Shown here: positions 46,316-56,215 of the stretch, piece by piece
Layout: each line of letters starts with the position of its first letter
How positions within the stretch are numbered: the stretch's first letter is position 1
DNA from: Leptolyngbya sp. CCY15150
GTDB taxonomy: Bacteria; Cyanobacteriota; Cyanobacteriia; RECH01
NCBI RefSeq assembly: GCF_016888135.1
Contig: NZ_JACSWB010000141.1
Coordinates: 61,308-125,307 of the forward strand
Direction of reading: 5' to 3'
Length of the DNA: 64,000 bases
Notes under the pieces: model-generated
What the model was told of the DNA's origin: nothing
Databases searched by the model: none
The model's input: the letters and a program-made list of their open reading frames with translations, nothing else
Made by a program: the position numbers and the translations under genes

Positions 46316-46738
46316 CTACGCCGTCGCGGAAAATAGGTCTAACGGCAAATGCCCATACATCTCGTTCAGTCCTTCCGCATAGGCAGATTGGCAGGACACG
46401 AGTACACCCCGGTGATCGCCAACATAGCGATCGCTGTAGAGCAGACCAGTTTTGGGATTGAACTTGATGTAGACAGGGCCGTCGATGGCCGTTAAGCCAT
46501 CGGGCTGAACGGGATAGCCTAGGGCCGTTGCGTAGGCGACGAGGGCTGTCCTACCCTGATCTAGATGGTCGGCACAGATACCTAAGATTTGATAGTCGCT
46601 GTGCTGCGCCACCTGCTTGAGGGCTGCCTGCACCTGTTGGGGCGTGCTGGCGACGGGGTCAGAGCGATCGTAGTCAAACTGCTGGAGCATGGCTTGAGCC
46701 TGCTCTAGGGATAGGTTCTCAGAATTGGTTTGGATCAT
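46316..46738 (-). CDS. DUF1824 protein
   Basis: 140 aa. Pattern NLSLEQAQAMLQQFDY, ILGICADHLDQGRTALVAYATALGY, GPVYIKFNPKTGLLYSDRYVGDHRGVLVSCQS. A cyanobacteria/plastid-lineage family of unknown function. Its stop is 55 bp from the convergent DUF3143 gene. Confidence 0.85.
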   Translation of the reverse strand: MIQTNSENLSLEQAQAMLQQFDYDRSDPVASTPQQVQAALKQVAQHSDYQILGICADHLDQGRTALVAYATALGYPVQPDGLTAIDGPVYIKFNPKTGLLYSDRYVGDHRGVLVSCQSAYAEGLNEMYGHLPLDLFSATA

Positions 46739-46865
46739 AGCGATCGCTCTCCTCTTGGGTCAAGCAGCTTGCATGGTGCCGGGTGCGGCTGCCTTGATTC
46801 AGCCCGGCCTTGTCTTCACAATAAAACAAGAGCATCCCTGCTCAACGTATTAGCGATAAAAATCT

Positions 46866-47441
46866 ATGACCAACTCGGATTCTAGCTCCACCTCCATGAC
46901 CCGCCTGCGCAACTTAGTGGTTGTGCTCGTCGCCGTAGCGCTGTCGGTCTCGGTCTTTTTAGGTATTCAAACCAAGTCTACGGGAACCTCCCTGGCTGCC
47001 CTTGCCGAAGCATCGGTTCCCCTAGACCTGGCGTTGACCAACGGCAAGCCAACGCTGGTGGAGTTTTACGCGAACTGGTGTACCTCGTGCCAAGCCATGG
47101 CCGGCGACATGGGAACGCTCAAGCAGACCTACAGCGATCGCCTCAACTTTGTCATGCTGAACGTAGACAATACCAAATGGCTGCCGGAAATGCTGCACTA
47201 TCAAGTGGACGGCATTCCCCATTTTGTCTTTCTCGACCCTCAGGGGGAAGCGATCGCCAGCACCATTGGTGAACAGCCGCGGCCGGTGATGGCTGCGAAT
47301 CTCGATGCGCTAATCGAAGGCGGCCCCTTGCCCTACCTGCAAGGCCGGGGTCGTGTTTCGGATGTGGAAACTCGCACCGTGGCACCATCCAGCAACGATG
47401 ATCCCCGCAGCCACGGCAGTCAGGTCGTATCGCCCACGTAG
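46866..47441 (+). CDS. txlA: TxlA/HCF164-like thioredoxin
   Basis: 191 aa. One N-terminal membrane anchor (~18-34, VVVLVAVALSVSVFLGIQ). Thioredoxin domain ~45-155 with the redox motif WCTSC (C72, C75), VDGIPHFVF with cis-Pro, and the tail LPYLQGRG. Related to HCF164, which moves reducing power across the thylakoid membrane for cytochrome b6f assembly. The Cys pair is CTSC rather than the usual CEVC. Orthology likely. Confidence 0.85.
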   Translation: MTNSDSSSTSMTRLRNLVVVLVAVALSVSVFLGIQTKSTGTSLAALAEASVPLDLALTNGKPTLVEFYANWCTSCQAMAGDMGTLKQTYSDRLNFVMLNVDNTKWLPEMLHYQVDGIPHFVFLDPQGEAIASTIGEQPRPVMAANLDALIEGGPLPYLQGRGRVSDVETRTVAPSSNDDPRSHGSQVVSPT

Positions 47442-47447
47442 ATAGTT

Positions 47448-48032
47448 TTAGGGTACGGGCGTAATGGAGATGCGATCGCCCACGTCTAGACCCAGCTCTT
47501 CCGCCCGGCCGCCGCGCAGCTCAATCACCTGGGTGACTTGGGTATCGGGGCCGTAGGTGGGGCAGACGGCCTCTCGACAGGGCGGCACATCCTGGGCGAT
47601 CGCCACCACCTCATCCCCAGCCAGGAAAATCATATCCAGGGAAATCTCAACATTCCGCATCCAAAACCGCGTAAACCGAGGGCGATCGAAGGGAAACAGC
47701 ATCCCCCGGTCGTCGGGCAGGCTGGTGCGATACATCAAACCTAGGGCTTGCTGGTCTGGAGTTTGGGCCACTTCCAGCTCAATCACCTCCCCAGCAATCA
47801 GGGCCGTGGCGGTAATCGGCAAGGATTGGGCCTGGTCGTTAAGCTCAGGACTCTGGGATGTCTCAGAGGGCGGTGCTGTATCGGGAGAAGAAACGGTCAC
47901 GGGCGGTTTGCTTGCAGGAGTGGACTCAGCCGTCGAGGGAGCCGCACAGCCCATGCTCATGATACTGAGGCTGATCATGAGGGCGATCGCAGAAGCAGAG
48001 TAAACCATAGCTTGCAGTTTTAAGTACATCAA
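47448..48032 (-). CDS. DUF192 lipoprotein
   Basis: 194 aa. Signal with lipobox (IMSMGC, Cys ~29), Ser/Pro/Thr linker, then the DUF192 core: LEVAQTPDQQALGLMYRTSLPDDRGMLFPFDRPR read in parts, followed by FWMRNVEISLDMIFL and LELRGGRAEELGL-like end. Small beta-barrel of unknown role in the envelope. Confidence 0.88.
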   Translation of the reverse strand: MMYLKLQAMVYSASAIALMISLSIMSMGCAAPSTAESTPASKPPVTVSSPDTAPPSETSQSPELNDQAQSLPITATALIAGEVIELEVAQTPDQQALGLMYRTSLPDDRGMLFPFDRPRFTRFWMRNVEISLDMIFLAGDEVVAIAQDVPPCREAVCPTYGPDTQVTQVIELRGGRAEELGLDVGDRISITPVP

Positions 48033-48257
48033 CGCTAGGCAGTGGTTGAGATCTCAAGCGATCGCGGTGGCCCAAACTGGCTCCATTCCCCTATTCGCTT
48101 GGATCTACACTCCACCCGCACTAATTGGACAAGTTGTTTGTGTCGGGATTTCGATCGCTATCCACCGGGATAGACGCGACCCATTATTTCATCCATGCTC
48201 AACCCTTGGTCAACCATGAGGGAACAGGTGTAGTTCAGCAGACGGCTAACGCGAACC

Positions 48258-48953
48258 TTAGGTTTCACGCAGCACATACCCAACCCCGCGCACGGTTTGA
48301 ATCAGCCGCTTATCGCCATCATGTTCAATCTTGAGGCGCAGGTAGCGCACATACACCTCAATGACATTCGATTCACCCACGAAGTCATACCCCCAAACAT
48401 TTTCAAGGATTTGCTCCCGCGTCAGTACATCCCTTGGATGTTCCATGAGAAACTTGAGCAGCTCAAATTCCTTCATCGTCAAGTCAATGGTGCGATCGCC
48501 CCGAATAGCTTGACGGGTGGATAGATCCAAAATCAAATCCCCAAAGCGTAGCTGCTCTGCATTGGGCGTGTCCGGCTGAAGGTAGAACCGGATGAGCCGC
48601 AGAAAATCATCCACGCGGTAGGGTTTGAGGAAATAGTCATCGGCTCCAGCAGCCAGGCAAGCCACCCGATCTTCCACCGACTCGCGCACCATCATCAAGA
48701 CAATGGGAATGCGGCTACCGGAAGCCCGCAATTGCTCACAAAGTTCTATGCCCGATTCATTGGAGAGCATTCGATCCACCACAATCAAAGCTGGCTGAAA
48801 CTCTTTGACCTGCTGAAGACCGACCATCGCATTACGGGCGATCGCCGGTTCATAGCCAGCTTCTTGGAGGTCGAGGCCAATCTGCTGAGCCAGAACATCA
48901 TCTGTCTCAACCAGTAGGATTCGAGGGGGTTGATCAGCGATCGTTAAGTTCAT
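48258..48953 (-). CDS. nblR: OmpR-family response regulator, NblR-like
   Basis: 231 aa from ATG 48953; an upstream GTG gives 11 extra residues with no ribosome site. Receiver domain (RILLVETDDVLAQQIGLDL; phosphoacceptor Asp in LIVVDRM; Lys in LKPYR) and winged-helix domain (DLTMKEFELLKFLMEHPRDVL, VWGYDFVGESNVIEVYVRYLRLKIE). Closest in my recollection to NblR, which controls phycobilisome degradation under nutrient stress, and also related to RpaB. The assignment to NblR is by pattern and not certain. Confidence 0.78.
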   Translation of the reverse strand: MNLTIADQPPRILLVETDDVLAQQIGLDLQEAGYEPAIARNAMVGLQQVKEFQPALIVVDRMLSNESGIELCEQLRASGSRIPIVLMMVRESVEDRVACLAAGADDYFLKPYRVDDFLRLIRFYLQPDTPNAEQLRFGDLILDLSTRQAIRGDRTIDLTMKEFELLKFLMEHPRDVLTREQILENVWGYDFVGESNVIEVYVRYLRLKIEHDGDKRLIQTVRGVGYVLRET

Positions 48954-48986
48954 CCCGATGTCGCTCACGCGGTAGAGCAGCTCCAC

Positions 48987-49364
48987 TATTAAGAGGGTTA
49001 CGTTACGCTAAAAAGACAAAAGCTGCTGAAACTGAAGGTCTCCAGCGAGTCTTACTTTATCATTGCGATGGATCACCACACTGATAACCCGCCATCATTC
49101 TAACGATGGTTGGTGCAATCAGGATGGTCAGTGCCATCAGGATAGCTGATTCTTGGATCGATCGACCGTGGTGATGAAGCTGAGAGTGCTGCGAACCCTT
49201 AATGCTTAGTTCTTGCTTCACCAGCTATGGCCTGGGCCCATATCGTTCTGTCACCCGCAAGGTCGGTTTGGTTGGCCACCCACAGATCTCGAAAACTTTC
49301 AGCCCAAGGCTCTTTTGGTATACCCTAGTTCACTCATCCTTCAGAGCCGCGTTGTGTAATATCT
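48987..49364. other. Divergent intergenic region, no gene seen
   Basis: Lies between nblR and cdsA. It should hold both promoters. An overlapping rightward frame (49202-49510) overlaps cdsA and looks non-coding. Confidence 0.45.
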
Positions 49365-50237
49365 ATGTCGATAGCCCGCCTCCTCAGTGCAATTGTTGCG
49401 ATTATCCTGGCTCTTGGGATGATCTTTTTGGGTGGATGGTATTTCACGGCTGGGTTTGGCATCATTGTTTACCTCGGTCTACAAGAATACTTCCAGCTCG
49501 CTCGGGCTAAAAGCATCGCGCCTGCTGCCAAAACGACATTGATTGCTAGCCTCACCATGCTAGTCGTCGCTACTTTTTCCTCAGAGCTAGCCGATGCTGT
49601 CATGCCCGTCGCAGGCACCGTGATTTGCTTTTATCTCCTCTTCCAACCCAAATTTGCCACGATCGCTGACATTGCCACGTCGGTCATGGGCTTATTTTAT
49701 GGCGGCTATCTCCCCAGTTATTGGGTACGACTGCGATCGCTGGAAAGCAACGCGGCCAGCTTGCCACTCTGGGGAGATTGGCCGCAAAACGGCTGGGCCC
49801 TGGAAGATCTCCCCCTAGGGCTAACCCTGACGCTGATTACCTTTGCCTGCATCTGGGCAGCGGATATTGGGGCCTATGTGTTTGGCAAACTCTATGGCAA
49901 AACTCGGCTCTCCGACCTCAGCCCCAAGAAGACCGTCGAGGGGGCTGTGTTTGGCATCACCGGCAGTATGCTCGTGGCGATCGCTGGGGCAAGGCTCCTA
50001 GAGTTTCCAGCGTTTTGGCTCACGGGAATTGCCCTAGGACTTCTGATTGGCGTAGCCAGCCTAATGGGCGACCTGACAGAATCCATGATGAAACGCGATG
50101 CCGGGGTCAAAGACTCCGGGCAGCTCATTCCCGGTCATGGCGGCATTTTGGATCGCACCGACAGCTATGTGTTCACCGCCCCCTTGGTCTACCATTTTGT
50201 CACCCTGCTACTACCTCTCTTGGGCTATACACGCTAG
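49365..50237 (+). CDS. cdsA: Phosphatidate cytidylyltransferase
   Basis: 290 aa, about eight membrane helices. Family signature at the C-terminus: SDLSPKKTVEGAVFGITGS and GDLTESMMKRDAGVKDSG followed by HGGILDRTDSY. Makes CDP-diacylglycerol from phosphatidate and CTP for phospholipid synthesis. Full length. Confidence 0.95.
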   Translation: MSIARLLSAIVAIILALGMIFLGGWYFTAGFGIIVYLGLQEYFQLARAKSIAPAAKTTLIASLTMLVVATFSSELADAVMPVAGTVICFYLLFQPKFATIADIATSVMGLFYGGYLPSYWVRLRSLESNAASLPLWGDWPQNGWALEDLPLGLTLTLITFACIWAADIGAYVFGKLYGKTRLSDLSPKKTVEGAVFGITGSMLVAIAGARLLEFPAFWLTGIALGLLIGVASLMGDLTESMMKRDAGVKDSGQLIPGHGGILDRTDSYVFTAPLVYHFVTLLLPLLGYTR

Positions 50238-50278
50238 GGCTAAGACGTTCGCTTGTCTAAACCTATGCCATTTAAAAA

Positions 50279-50312
50279 CCCAGGATGCGATCGCATCCTG
50301 GGCAGGCGTTTT
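50279..50312 (+). terminator. 24-bp perfect palindrome after cdsA
   Basis: A perfect palindrome (50279-50302) centred on GCGATCGC, followed by CAGGCGTTTTG. Probably the cdsA terminator. The region to 50665 has no gene. Confidence 0.65.
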
Positions 50313-50539
50313 GATAAGCCAGTCTTGATAAAAGGGTGACTGACGGTATTGAACTAAGATACCTACACCATAGTCAATCCACGATAAAGAACTATTCATA
50401 ACAACGTCTTTCTTGATAATCCGTGATGATCTGCAACATTTAGCGATCCTTGATACAAACCTGAGTTCGATGACGTTATGAGTAGAAAACTCTATGAGTA
50501 GAAAACTCTATAGACAGAACCCTTATCCACCATGAAGAA

Positions 50540-50568
50540 GGGGTTGGACGACCCAGTCATCCAACCCC
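50540..50568 (-). terminator. Hairpin terminator for the DUF3747/SLH gene
   Basis: GGGGTTGGA and its exact complement with an 11-nt loop, followed on the minus strand by TTCTTC. It lies about 100 bp after the stop of the leftward gene. Confidence 0.6.
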
Positions 50569-50665
50569 AAATCCATAGAATCTAATCGTCTGCGAAACAG
50601 GCTTAACAGAACTGGACTAACAGAGCATCCATCCTATCTAGGGAGAGCGATCGCCCTCCACTTCT

Positions 50666-51853
50666 CTATTGCTCAGTCGAACACTCCAACATCCGGAGAG
50701 TAGCAGCAGCAGCATAGTTCCGTTGAGCAGCGCTATCCGGTGCAAAGTTGCTTCCCCGCTCGTTCAAGGGCGAGGCAACGCCGCAGTAGGTAGACATTTG
50801 GCTAATCAGGGGGTTGGCCCAATGGCCATTAATGTCAGTGAAGTTGAACGACGCTTGATTACCTGGCAACGTCGTAGGCTGACCTTGGAGGGTCTGAGCA
50901 TATTCTGCAGCGCGCCGGAGCACCGCCATCAGTTCTGCGCGGGTCACGGCTTGGGTCGGGCGGAAGTTGCCATCTTGATAGCCGGTGACGATGCCGCTTT
51001 GTTGGGCAAACTGGATCTTCGCTGCGCTCCAGCGAGAGGATGCCACATCGGGGAAGGGGTTACGGGAGGTAGCCGTAGGCAGTTCCATTTCCACGTCGGG
51101 CAAGGTTTGCAGCGACTCTAGCACCATGGAGACCAGTTGTTCCCGCGTCAGTTGGGCTTGGGGGCGGAAGGTGTTGTCTTCCATGAATCCGGCAATGAAG
51201 CCCATGGACACAGCGGTATTGATTTCCTGAGCATAGATATCGTTGGCAATGTCGCGGAAGCTAGAGTCGCCACCGGGATTGGGATCGGGCGCAGCGCCAC
51301 CATCATCATAGGTGAGGTACACATGACCCAGGGTGCGTCCGTCATAGGTGCGCTTGGTGAACCGCCAGCCATCATCAAGGCTCAGTTTGGCGAAGTTATT
51401 GGTGACACCGTTGGAGCGACCAATTTCCAGGGTTTCACCCTGACCTCGGAAGGGAACGCCTACCAAAACCATTTCGCCATCCTTGCGGGTGACCCGTAGG
51501 CTGTACTGGGTTCCTAGGTCTTCACCATTCATGCGAATGGAGTAGCCATTACTATCCGTGCTGCGACCGCAGATGCCGGTGAAATCAAAGCTCAGCAAGA
51601 GGGGATCGATTTCAACGGGAGCATTACCCACTTCATTCCAGCAGCTTCGGGAATTGGAGACTTGTTCGAGGATCAAAAGCTGGTGAGAACTGCCGCCGCC
51701 AATGGGGGATGCCACGGCGACAAATTTGTTTTGATCAACGTCTTGCTGACCGAAGGGGCTGGAGGCGATCGCTGGGATAGCTGAGAACGCGCTCACGGAG
51801 ATGGTAGTAGCAGCAGCGGTCAGGGCAGCGATGCGGTGGAGGAACGATTTCAT
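50666..51853 (-). CDS. DUF3747 plus SLH-domain surface protein
   Basis: 395 aa. Signal peptide (AAATTISVSAFSAIPAIASS), DUF3747 region (~30-195: FVAVASPIGGGSSHQLLILE, SCWNE, FDFTGICGRSTDSNGYSIRMNG), a short Asp/Pro linker, then about three SLH repeats (FRDIANDIYAQEI, MGFIAGFMEDNTFRP, GIVTGYQDGNFRPTQAVTRAEL). Likely bound to the cell wall through SLH. Fits a CsaB-like pyruvyl transferase elsewhere in the window. Confidence 0.85.
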   Translation of the reverse strand: MKSFLHRIAALTAAATTISVSAFSAIPAIASSPFGQQDVDQNKFVAVASPIGGGSSHQLLILEQVSNSRSCWNEVGNAPVEIDPLLLSFDFTGICGRSTDSNGYSIRMNGEDLGTQYSLRVTRKDGEMVLVGVPFRGQGETLEIGRSNGVTNNFAKLSLDDGWRFTKRTYDGRTLGHVYLTYDDGGAAPDPNPGGDSSFRDIANDIYAQEINTAVSMGFIAGFMEDNTFRPQAQLTREQLVSMVLESLQTLPDVEMELPTATSRNPFPDVASSRWSAAKIQFAQQSGIVTGYQDGNFRPTQAVTRAELMAVLRRAAEYAQTLQGQPTTLPGNQASFNFTDINGHWANPLISQMSTYCGVASPLNERGSNFAPDSAAQRNYAAAATLRMLECSTEQ

Positions 51854-52061
51854 AGATGACTCCTTAACAGATAGACGAGATTCTTTGGATGGGCAAGAAC
51901 GTTGGTGTCTCTTGCGATGAATTCATCATCATCTAGCTGCCTAGGGGTTGGGGGGGGCGATCGGTCGGCTTTTTCAACTGGGCCAGATCGCCATCTTGGT
52001 CAGAACTGTTATTGCTCTAGACCCATAGCACTCAAACCCTTACAGATAAAGGGCTAACAAG

Positions 52062-52106
52062 CGATCGCCCCTCAGGGAGAGCATCATCTCCTCCAAGGGG
52101 CGATCG
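52062..52106 (-). terminator. Long hairpin terminator
   Basis: CGATCGCCCCT and its exact complement with an inner paired region (GGAGA/TCTCC). It lies downstream of the leftward gene at 52168-52914. Confidence 0.45.
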
Positions 52107-52167
52107 GGGGCCAGTTGGCCATCTGTCCTGTGGTATGGAACCTGTGGGGTAGACCTACAGGTCTTCC

Positions 52168-52914
52168 TCAGGCAGGGTCTGGGGCTGTCAGCGTGGGTTC
52201 AAGGGTGGCATAAACGGCCTCTACCTGGTCTGCCGCTTCCGCTGTAGCCGCAATCAACAGCAACAACACCCGCCCTGGCACCTGCCGCGCCAGCATCACC
52301 CCCTGCATGGGCTGAGTATTGCGGCCCATGGTGAGCGTTCCAGTCCAGGGCAGGCGGGCTCCATCGGTGACTGGCTCAAAAGCACCGACCTGCAACCCTT
52401 CCCCAGTACGGAAGGTATCGATCGCCACCTGAGATAGGGCTCCTGCATTCAAGTTCACATCAGCGGCACGGGGACGCAGGGCGACCGTGTAGGCCAGGGT
52501 GCGATCGGGGGATTCAAAAATGGGCACCCCCGCCAGCATGGTTTGGGTATAGTCTGCCAAGAGACCCACCTGAAAGCGCTGGCCTGGATCTTGATAACCC
52601 TCTTCTGCTAACGCCAAGCTAGGAGCTGGCGAGGTGGTGGCTTCAGGACTAGCCGGAGGTTCCTCAGCCGCTGTTGCCGGAGTCGCTGCTTCTGGAGATT
52701 CGTCAGCCGCTCCCTCCTCAGCCACCGGTGCCGGAGCTTCGCCAGCCGCTTCTGGGACTTCCTCAGCCGCCGGTGCCTCTTCTGAGACGGCCTCCGGTGT
52801 AGCAGGCGCTGGATCTTGGGCATAGACGGGCAGATACCACGGCTGTCCCTGCAGCAGAATCATCACAGCAGCCGTAAGACCAATTAAACCAATGAACCAT
52901 TGGGTACGTTTCAT
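52168..52914 (-). CDS. Secreted hypothetical protein with Ala/Glu/Pro-rich linker
   Basis: 248 aa. Signal peptide ending near AQD (~33). Residues ~35-100 are low complexity (Ala, Pro, Glu). The C-terminal half is a compact alpha/beta domain (QRFQVGLLADYTQTMLAGVPIF, TLAYTVALRPRAA, ADQVEAVYATLEPTL). Not recognised. Follows nupC in the same direction (36-bp gap), so possibly in one operon. The linker contains near-repeats (EEAPAAEE, EEVPEAAGE). Confidence 0.7.
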   Translation of the reverse strand: MKRTQWFIGLIGLTAAVMILLQGQPWYLPVYAQDPAPATPEAVSEEAPAAEEVPEAAGEAPAPVAEEGAADESPEAATPATAAEEPPASPEATTSPAPSLALAEEGYQDPGQRFQVGLLADYTQTMLAGVPIFESPDRTLAYTVALRPRAADVNLNAGALSQVAIDTFRTGEGLQVGAFEPVTDGARLPWTGTLTMGRNTQPMQGVMLARQVPGRVLLLLIAATAEAADQVEAVYATLEPTLTAPDPA

Positions 52915-52950
52915 AGGGTAGAGATGACGCAGTAGGACAGAACGAGATGA

Positions 52951-54390
52951 TTAGCGACCAATGATACTGGTGGGTTCGCCCAGTAGACCGAAGAACACCC
53001 CTGCAACACAGCCGGTCATTAAGGTGGCGAGAGTCGCGCCCCAGAGAGCCTTGAAGCCTAGGGCAGAGATTTCGGAGCGCCGCTCTGGCACCAGCGCCGA
53101 CAGACCTCCCACAAAGATGCCGTAGGACGCAAAGTGGGCAAACCCGCAGAGCACGTAGCTCACAATTAACAGGGAGCGATCGCTAATGGCTCCCGATTGG
53201 GATAATCCATTGAGGGCTAGGTAGGGGGGAATGTTGGTTTCAAAGAGCCGTTGCCCAATGAGAGTGGATGCCAGCCAAAGGTTTTGCCAATCTAGCGCCA
53301 CTCCCGTTAAGAAGGTGAGAGGCAGGAAGAGCATCGCCATCAGGTTGCGCAACGGCTGCTGCAGGAATTCGGACAGCAGGGGGTTAACGTCTGCGCCATC
53401 GATCCACACGGCGATTTGGTTGAAGGGAGCGTTAAACAGCGCGATGACGCCAAGAATAGCAATCAAAACCGCTGCAATCCCCACGGCCATCTTCACCCCA
53501 TCTAGGGCTCCAATGATCAAGCTATCCACCGGGGACGGCCGGTTCTCCGGGTTCCCTTCTGTCACATCATCAGGCACATGCCCCATGGTCTCGGGTTCGC
53601 CTATTTCGGGCACCAGCAGCTTGGAAATCACAAAGCAGGCGGGAATGGTCAAAATTGAGGCTGAGACCAAATGCCCAGCAATGTCGGGAAAGCTGCCCCG
53701 CAAAAATCCGGCATAGAGTCCTAAGACCGATGAAGCAATGGATCCAAAACAACTGGTGAGAATGGCGCAGAGTTCACTGCGGGTCATTTTCGGCAAGAAG
53801 GGCTTGACGGCGATCGCTGATTCGATGCCGACAAAAATATTGGCTGCTCCCGCTAAAGCCTCCGCGCCACTAATGTTCATGGTGCGTTTGAACACCCAGG
53901 CAAACACCCGCACCACGGGCTGAATGATATTGAGCCGATAGAGCAGAGCAACCAGCGCCGCAAAAAAGATCACCTGGGGTAATGCTCGAAAGGCTAGCAC
54001 ATAGGAGAAGCCTGGGTTTAAGGTATCTGGGCTAAGGCGATCGCCTGGAATGGCCACATAGGCATCCCCCACCGCCCGCGCAATCCAGCGACCGGCAGGC
54101 CCCGGCCCCGGATTGGCGACGGGATCTACAGCCAGGATGGATGTTGGCCCACCAAAGAGAAACTTAGCGCCAGCTTCCGAGGCATCGAGAATGGGGTTAA
54201 TAATGTTGTTGATGCCATCAATCAAGTAGCTGCCTACTCCGAAGACCAGGATGCCCACCAACAATTGCAGCGTAATCCCAACAATTAAAACGTTCCATTG
54301 AATCACTCGGCGGTGTTCGGAGCCAAGCCAAGCAATGAAGCAAAGAACAAAAATCCCGACTAATGAAATGAGATTAAGGAGAAGGTTCAC
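52951..54390 (-). CDS. NupC-family nucleoside transporter
   Basis: 479 aa from GTG 54390; the frame opens 21 codons further at a GTG without ribosome site. CNT-family features: GSVLGLYAGFLRG-like stretch, SELCAILTSCFGSIASSV, ALAGAANIFVGIESAIAVKPF, YVLCGFAHFASYGIFVGG. About ten or more membrane helices. Concentrative Na+/H+-driven nucleoside uptake; specificity unknown. Confidence 0.85.
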   Translation of the reverse strand: MNLLLNLISLVGIFVLCFIAWLGSEHRRVIQWNVLIVGITLQLLVGILVFGVGSYLIDGINNIINPILDASEAGAKFLFGGPTSILAVDPVANPGPGPAGRWIARAVGDAYVAIPGDRLSPDTLNPGFSYVLAFRALPQVIFFAALVALLYRLNIIQPVVRVFAWVFKRTMNISGAEALAGAANIFVGIESAIAVKPFLPKMTRSELCAILTSCFGSIASSVLGLYAGFLRGSFPDIAGHLVSASILTIPACFVISKLLVPEIGEPETMGHVPDDVTEGNPENRPSPVDSLIIGALDGVKMAVGIAAVLIAILGVIALFNAPFNQIAVWIDGADVNPLLSEFLQQPLRNLMAMLFLPLTFLTGVALDWQNLWLASTLIGQRLFETNIPPYLALNGLSQSGAISDRSLLIVSYVLCGFAHFASYGIFVGGLSALVPERRSEISALGFKALWGATLATLMTGCVAGVFFGLLGEPTSIIGR

Positions 54391-54533
54391 AGGTTTGACT
54401 GACTCCACGATAATTCGCAGGCTGCTGCAGAGGATGAATGCAGCGATCGCCACCGCCCTTCGACGTTGACTCTAGGGAATCATAGTATGATTTCTTGACG
54501 TTGCACGGCAGAAAGTTTGCGTTTTTTTGCAAT

Positions 54534-54767
54534 CTAGACCGCAGCATCTTTGGGTGCAGAACGTGGATCCATCCCCTCATGGTTACGCCTGCCCTCCACC
54601 CCGGTGTCTAGAGCGGTAAAGACTAGTAGCGATCGCTCCCCAACGTCCAGATGCGAGTAGACCTGATAAGCTAAAGGCAGTCTTTCCGCCGACTCTGCTC
54701 CCACCGATGAGTCGAACCAGGTGCCCCTGTATCCAAGCCTTTGACCCAAGCGATCGCCCCGAAACAC
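54534..54767 (-). CDS. Possible small conserved protein upstream of nupC
   Basis: 77 aa from GTG. The sequence GYRGTWFDSSVGAESAERLP and LAYQVYSHLDVGERSLLVFT look like a real folded domain. HIP1 sites lie in frame. No family named with certainty. Same direction as nupC, 140-bp gap. Start uncertain. Confidence 0.45.
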   Translation of the reverse strand: MFRGDRLGQRLGYRGTWFDSSVGAESAERLPLAYQVYSHLDVGERSLLVFTALDTGVEGRRNHEGMDPRSAPKDAAV

Positions 54768-54812
54768 AGGGTATAGCCAGCATGATCACCCATACTTCCA
54801 GCTCGCTAATTC

Positions 54813-55070
54813 ATGGATGCTTTTGACCCGACGCCGCCTCAATGGACTGAACCAGCCATTCATGCCCTGTCTTTTTGCTGTCCTCGCTGCGGCGCATCAT
54901 CACAGCAGGCCAACCATGTATGGATTAACCGCCGCGCTCCCGTGATCAGCGATGACTATCGCCGTAAGTGGCAAGAGTTTTATGATTGTGAATGCGGTCA
55001 AGCTTGGTGGGCCTGGAGTAGCGATCGCCCGCCTCAGGATTGGCAGAAAAAAGATGGGGACGAGCCCTAG
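54813..55070 (+). CDS. Small zinc-ribbon protein
   Basis: 85 aa. Two Cys pairs: CPRCG and CECGQAWW, with a Trp-rich segment (YRRKWQEFYDCE, WAWSSDRPP). A zinc ribbon of unknown role. Its stop codon lies at the very edge of a dispersed repeat (55067-55190). Confidence 0.7.
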   Translation: MDAFDPTPPQWTEPAIHALSFCCPRCGASSQQANHVWINRRAPVISDDYRRKWQEFYDCECGQAWWAWSSDRPPQDWQKKDGDEP

Positions 55071-55190
55071 TACTGCAAGACAGAAGAACGAAGACAGAAA
55101 AACGAAGATAGAAAAACGAAAAGGAAGTCCAGGACACGCCAGGGTTCCCGTCTCAGCCCATAGGCGGGTTACTGACGCCTCAGGTACTAG
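55067..55190. repeat. Dispersed intergenic repeat, copy A
   Basis: Begins CTAGTACTG and ends CAGGTACTAG, imperfect inverted ends. Contains three GAAAAACGAA-type units, TCCAGGACA and a GGCGGG block. A relative occurs at 58704-58814. Non-autonomous mobile repeat or REP-type element. Confidence 0.7.
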
Positions 55191-55444
55191 AGCGATCAAG
55201 GACAGCTCCCTTGGGTACTCTACAGATTAGGGGCCAAGCAATTGAGCGATCGCCCGGTCTGCAATAGTCCGGACAGGGCGATTCCATCCTGGAATAAGCA
55301 AGCACAGATTGAGATGCAGGAGCCCATCATCTTTGGGTCTACTCGACGTTTTCGGGTCTACTTGACCATGAGCCTCCCTCCGTAGCCGTCGTCGCTCCTG
55401 CTTGCCAATCCTCAGTGAGATGCTCGTGTGAAGGAACTTTAGCC

Positions 55445-56215
55445 ATGGCCAATGCAGAACACTTAGCGCTACTGAAGCAGGGCGTAGACGTATGGAACCA
55501 CTGGCGAGGTACCTATCCGGCCTATGTCGATCTATCCGACGCGGATCTTCAAGGCATTCAGCTCCAGCGGGCTAATCTCAGCCAAACGGATTTCAGCAAC
55601 GCCAATCTCAGCCAAGCCAATCTATCTCGGGCTGACCTCGGTCGGGTGATTTTGAGCGATGCCAATCTCACAGACGCCAACCTCAGTGAGGTCTACCTAG
55701 GCGAAGCCTACGTCAGCAATGCCAACCTGCGGGGCGCAAATCTCAGTGAAGCGGTACTGCGAGAGGCAATCTTTAGTGAAGCCTGTTTAGTGGGCTGCAA
55801 CTTGGGTCATACGGATTTAAGACAATCTAACTTTCAGCGTGCCAATCTCAGTGATGCTAATTTGAGCGCCGCTGACCTTCGCTATGCTGACTTCAGTGCC
55901 GCTAATTTGGCAACAGCCCATCTCCGCTGGGCCAATCTGAGCCATGCCAATCTCAACCAGGCAAATTTGCAAGCAGCGAATTTAAGTGGAGCCAATCTAG
56001 CCTTTGTCACCCTAGTCCAAGCACTCTGTCGCGCCACGATTTTCAACCTCAGTGAGCTAGAGCAAGCCGACTTCAGCCAAGCTGACCTATCTGAGGCATC
56101 CTTGGTGGGAGCCAATCTCCTCAACGCGACGTTTACTGGCGTCGATCTCCGGCAGATTGATCTGCGGGGGGCCACCCAGGTGCCGATGGATCTGACGGTC
56201 AACACATCGGTGTAA
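55445..56215 (+). CDS. Pentapeptide-repeat protein
   Basis: 256 aa from ATG 55445 with AAGGAA upstream. From ~25 to the end there are continuous A(D/N)LxX repeats (NLSQTDFSNANLSQANLSRA-like). A right-handed quadrilateral helix. Short N-terminal helix (LALLKQGVDVWNHWRGTYP). Cytosolic; function unknown. Confidence 0.9.
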   Translation: MANAEHLALLKQGVDVWNHWRGTYPAYVDLSDADLQGIQLQRANLSQTDFSNANLSQANLSRADLGRVILSDANLTDANLSEVYLGEAYVSNANLRGANLSEAVLREAIFSEACLVGCNLGHTDLRQSNFQRANLSDANLSAADLRYADFSAANLATAHLRWANLSHANLNQANLQAANLSGANLAFVTLVQALCRATIFNLSELEQADFSQADLSEASLVGANLLNATFTGVDLRQIDLRGATQVPMDLTVNTSV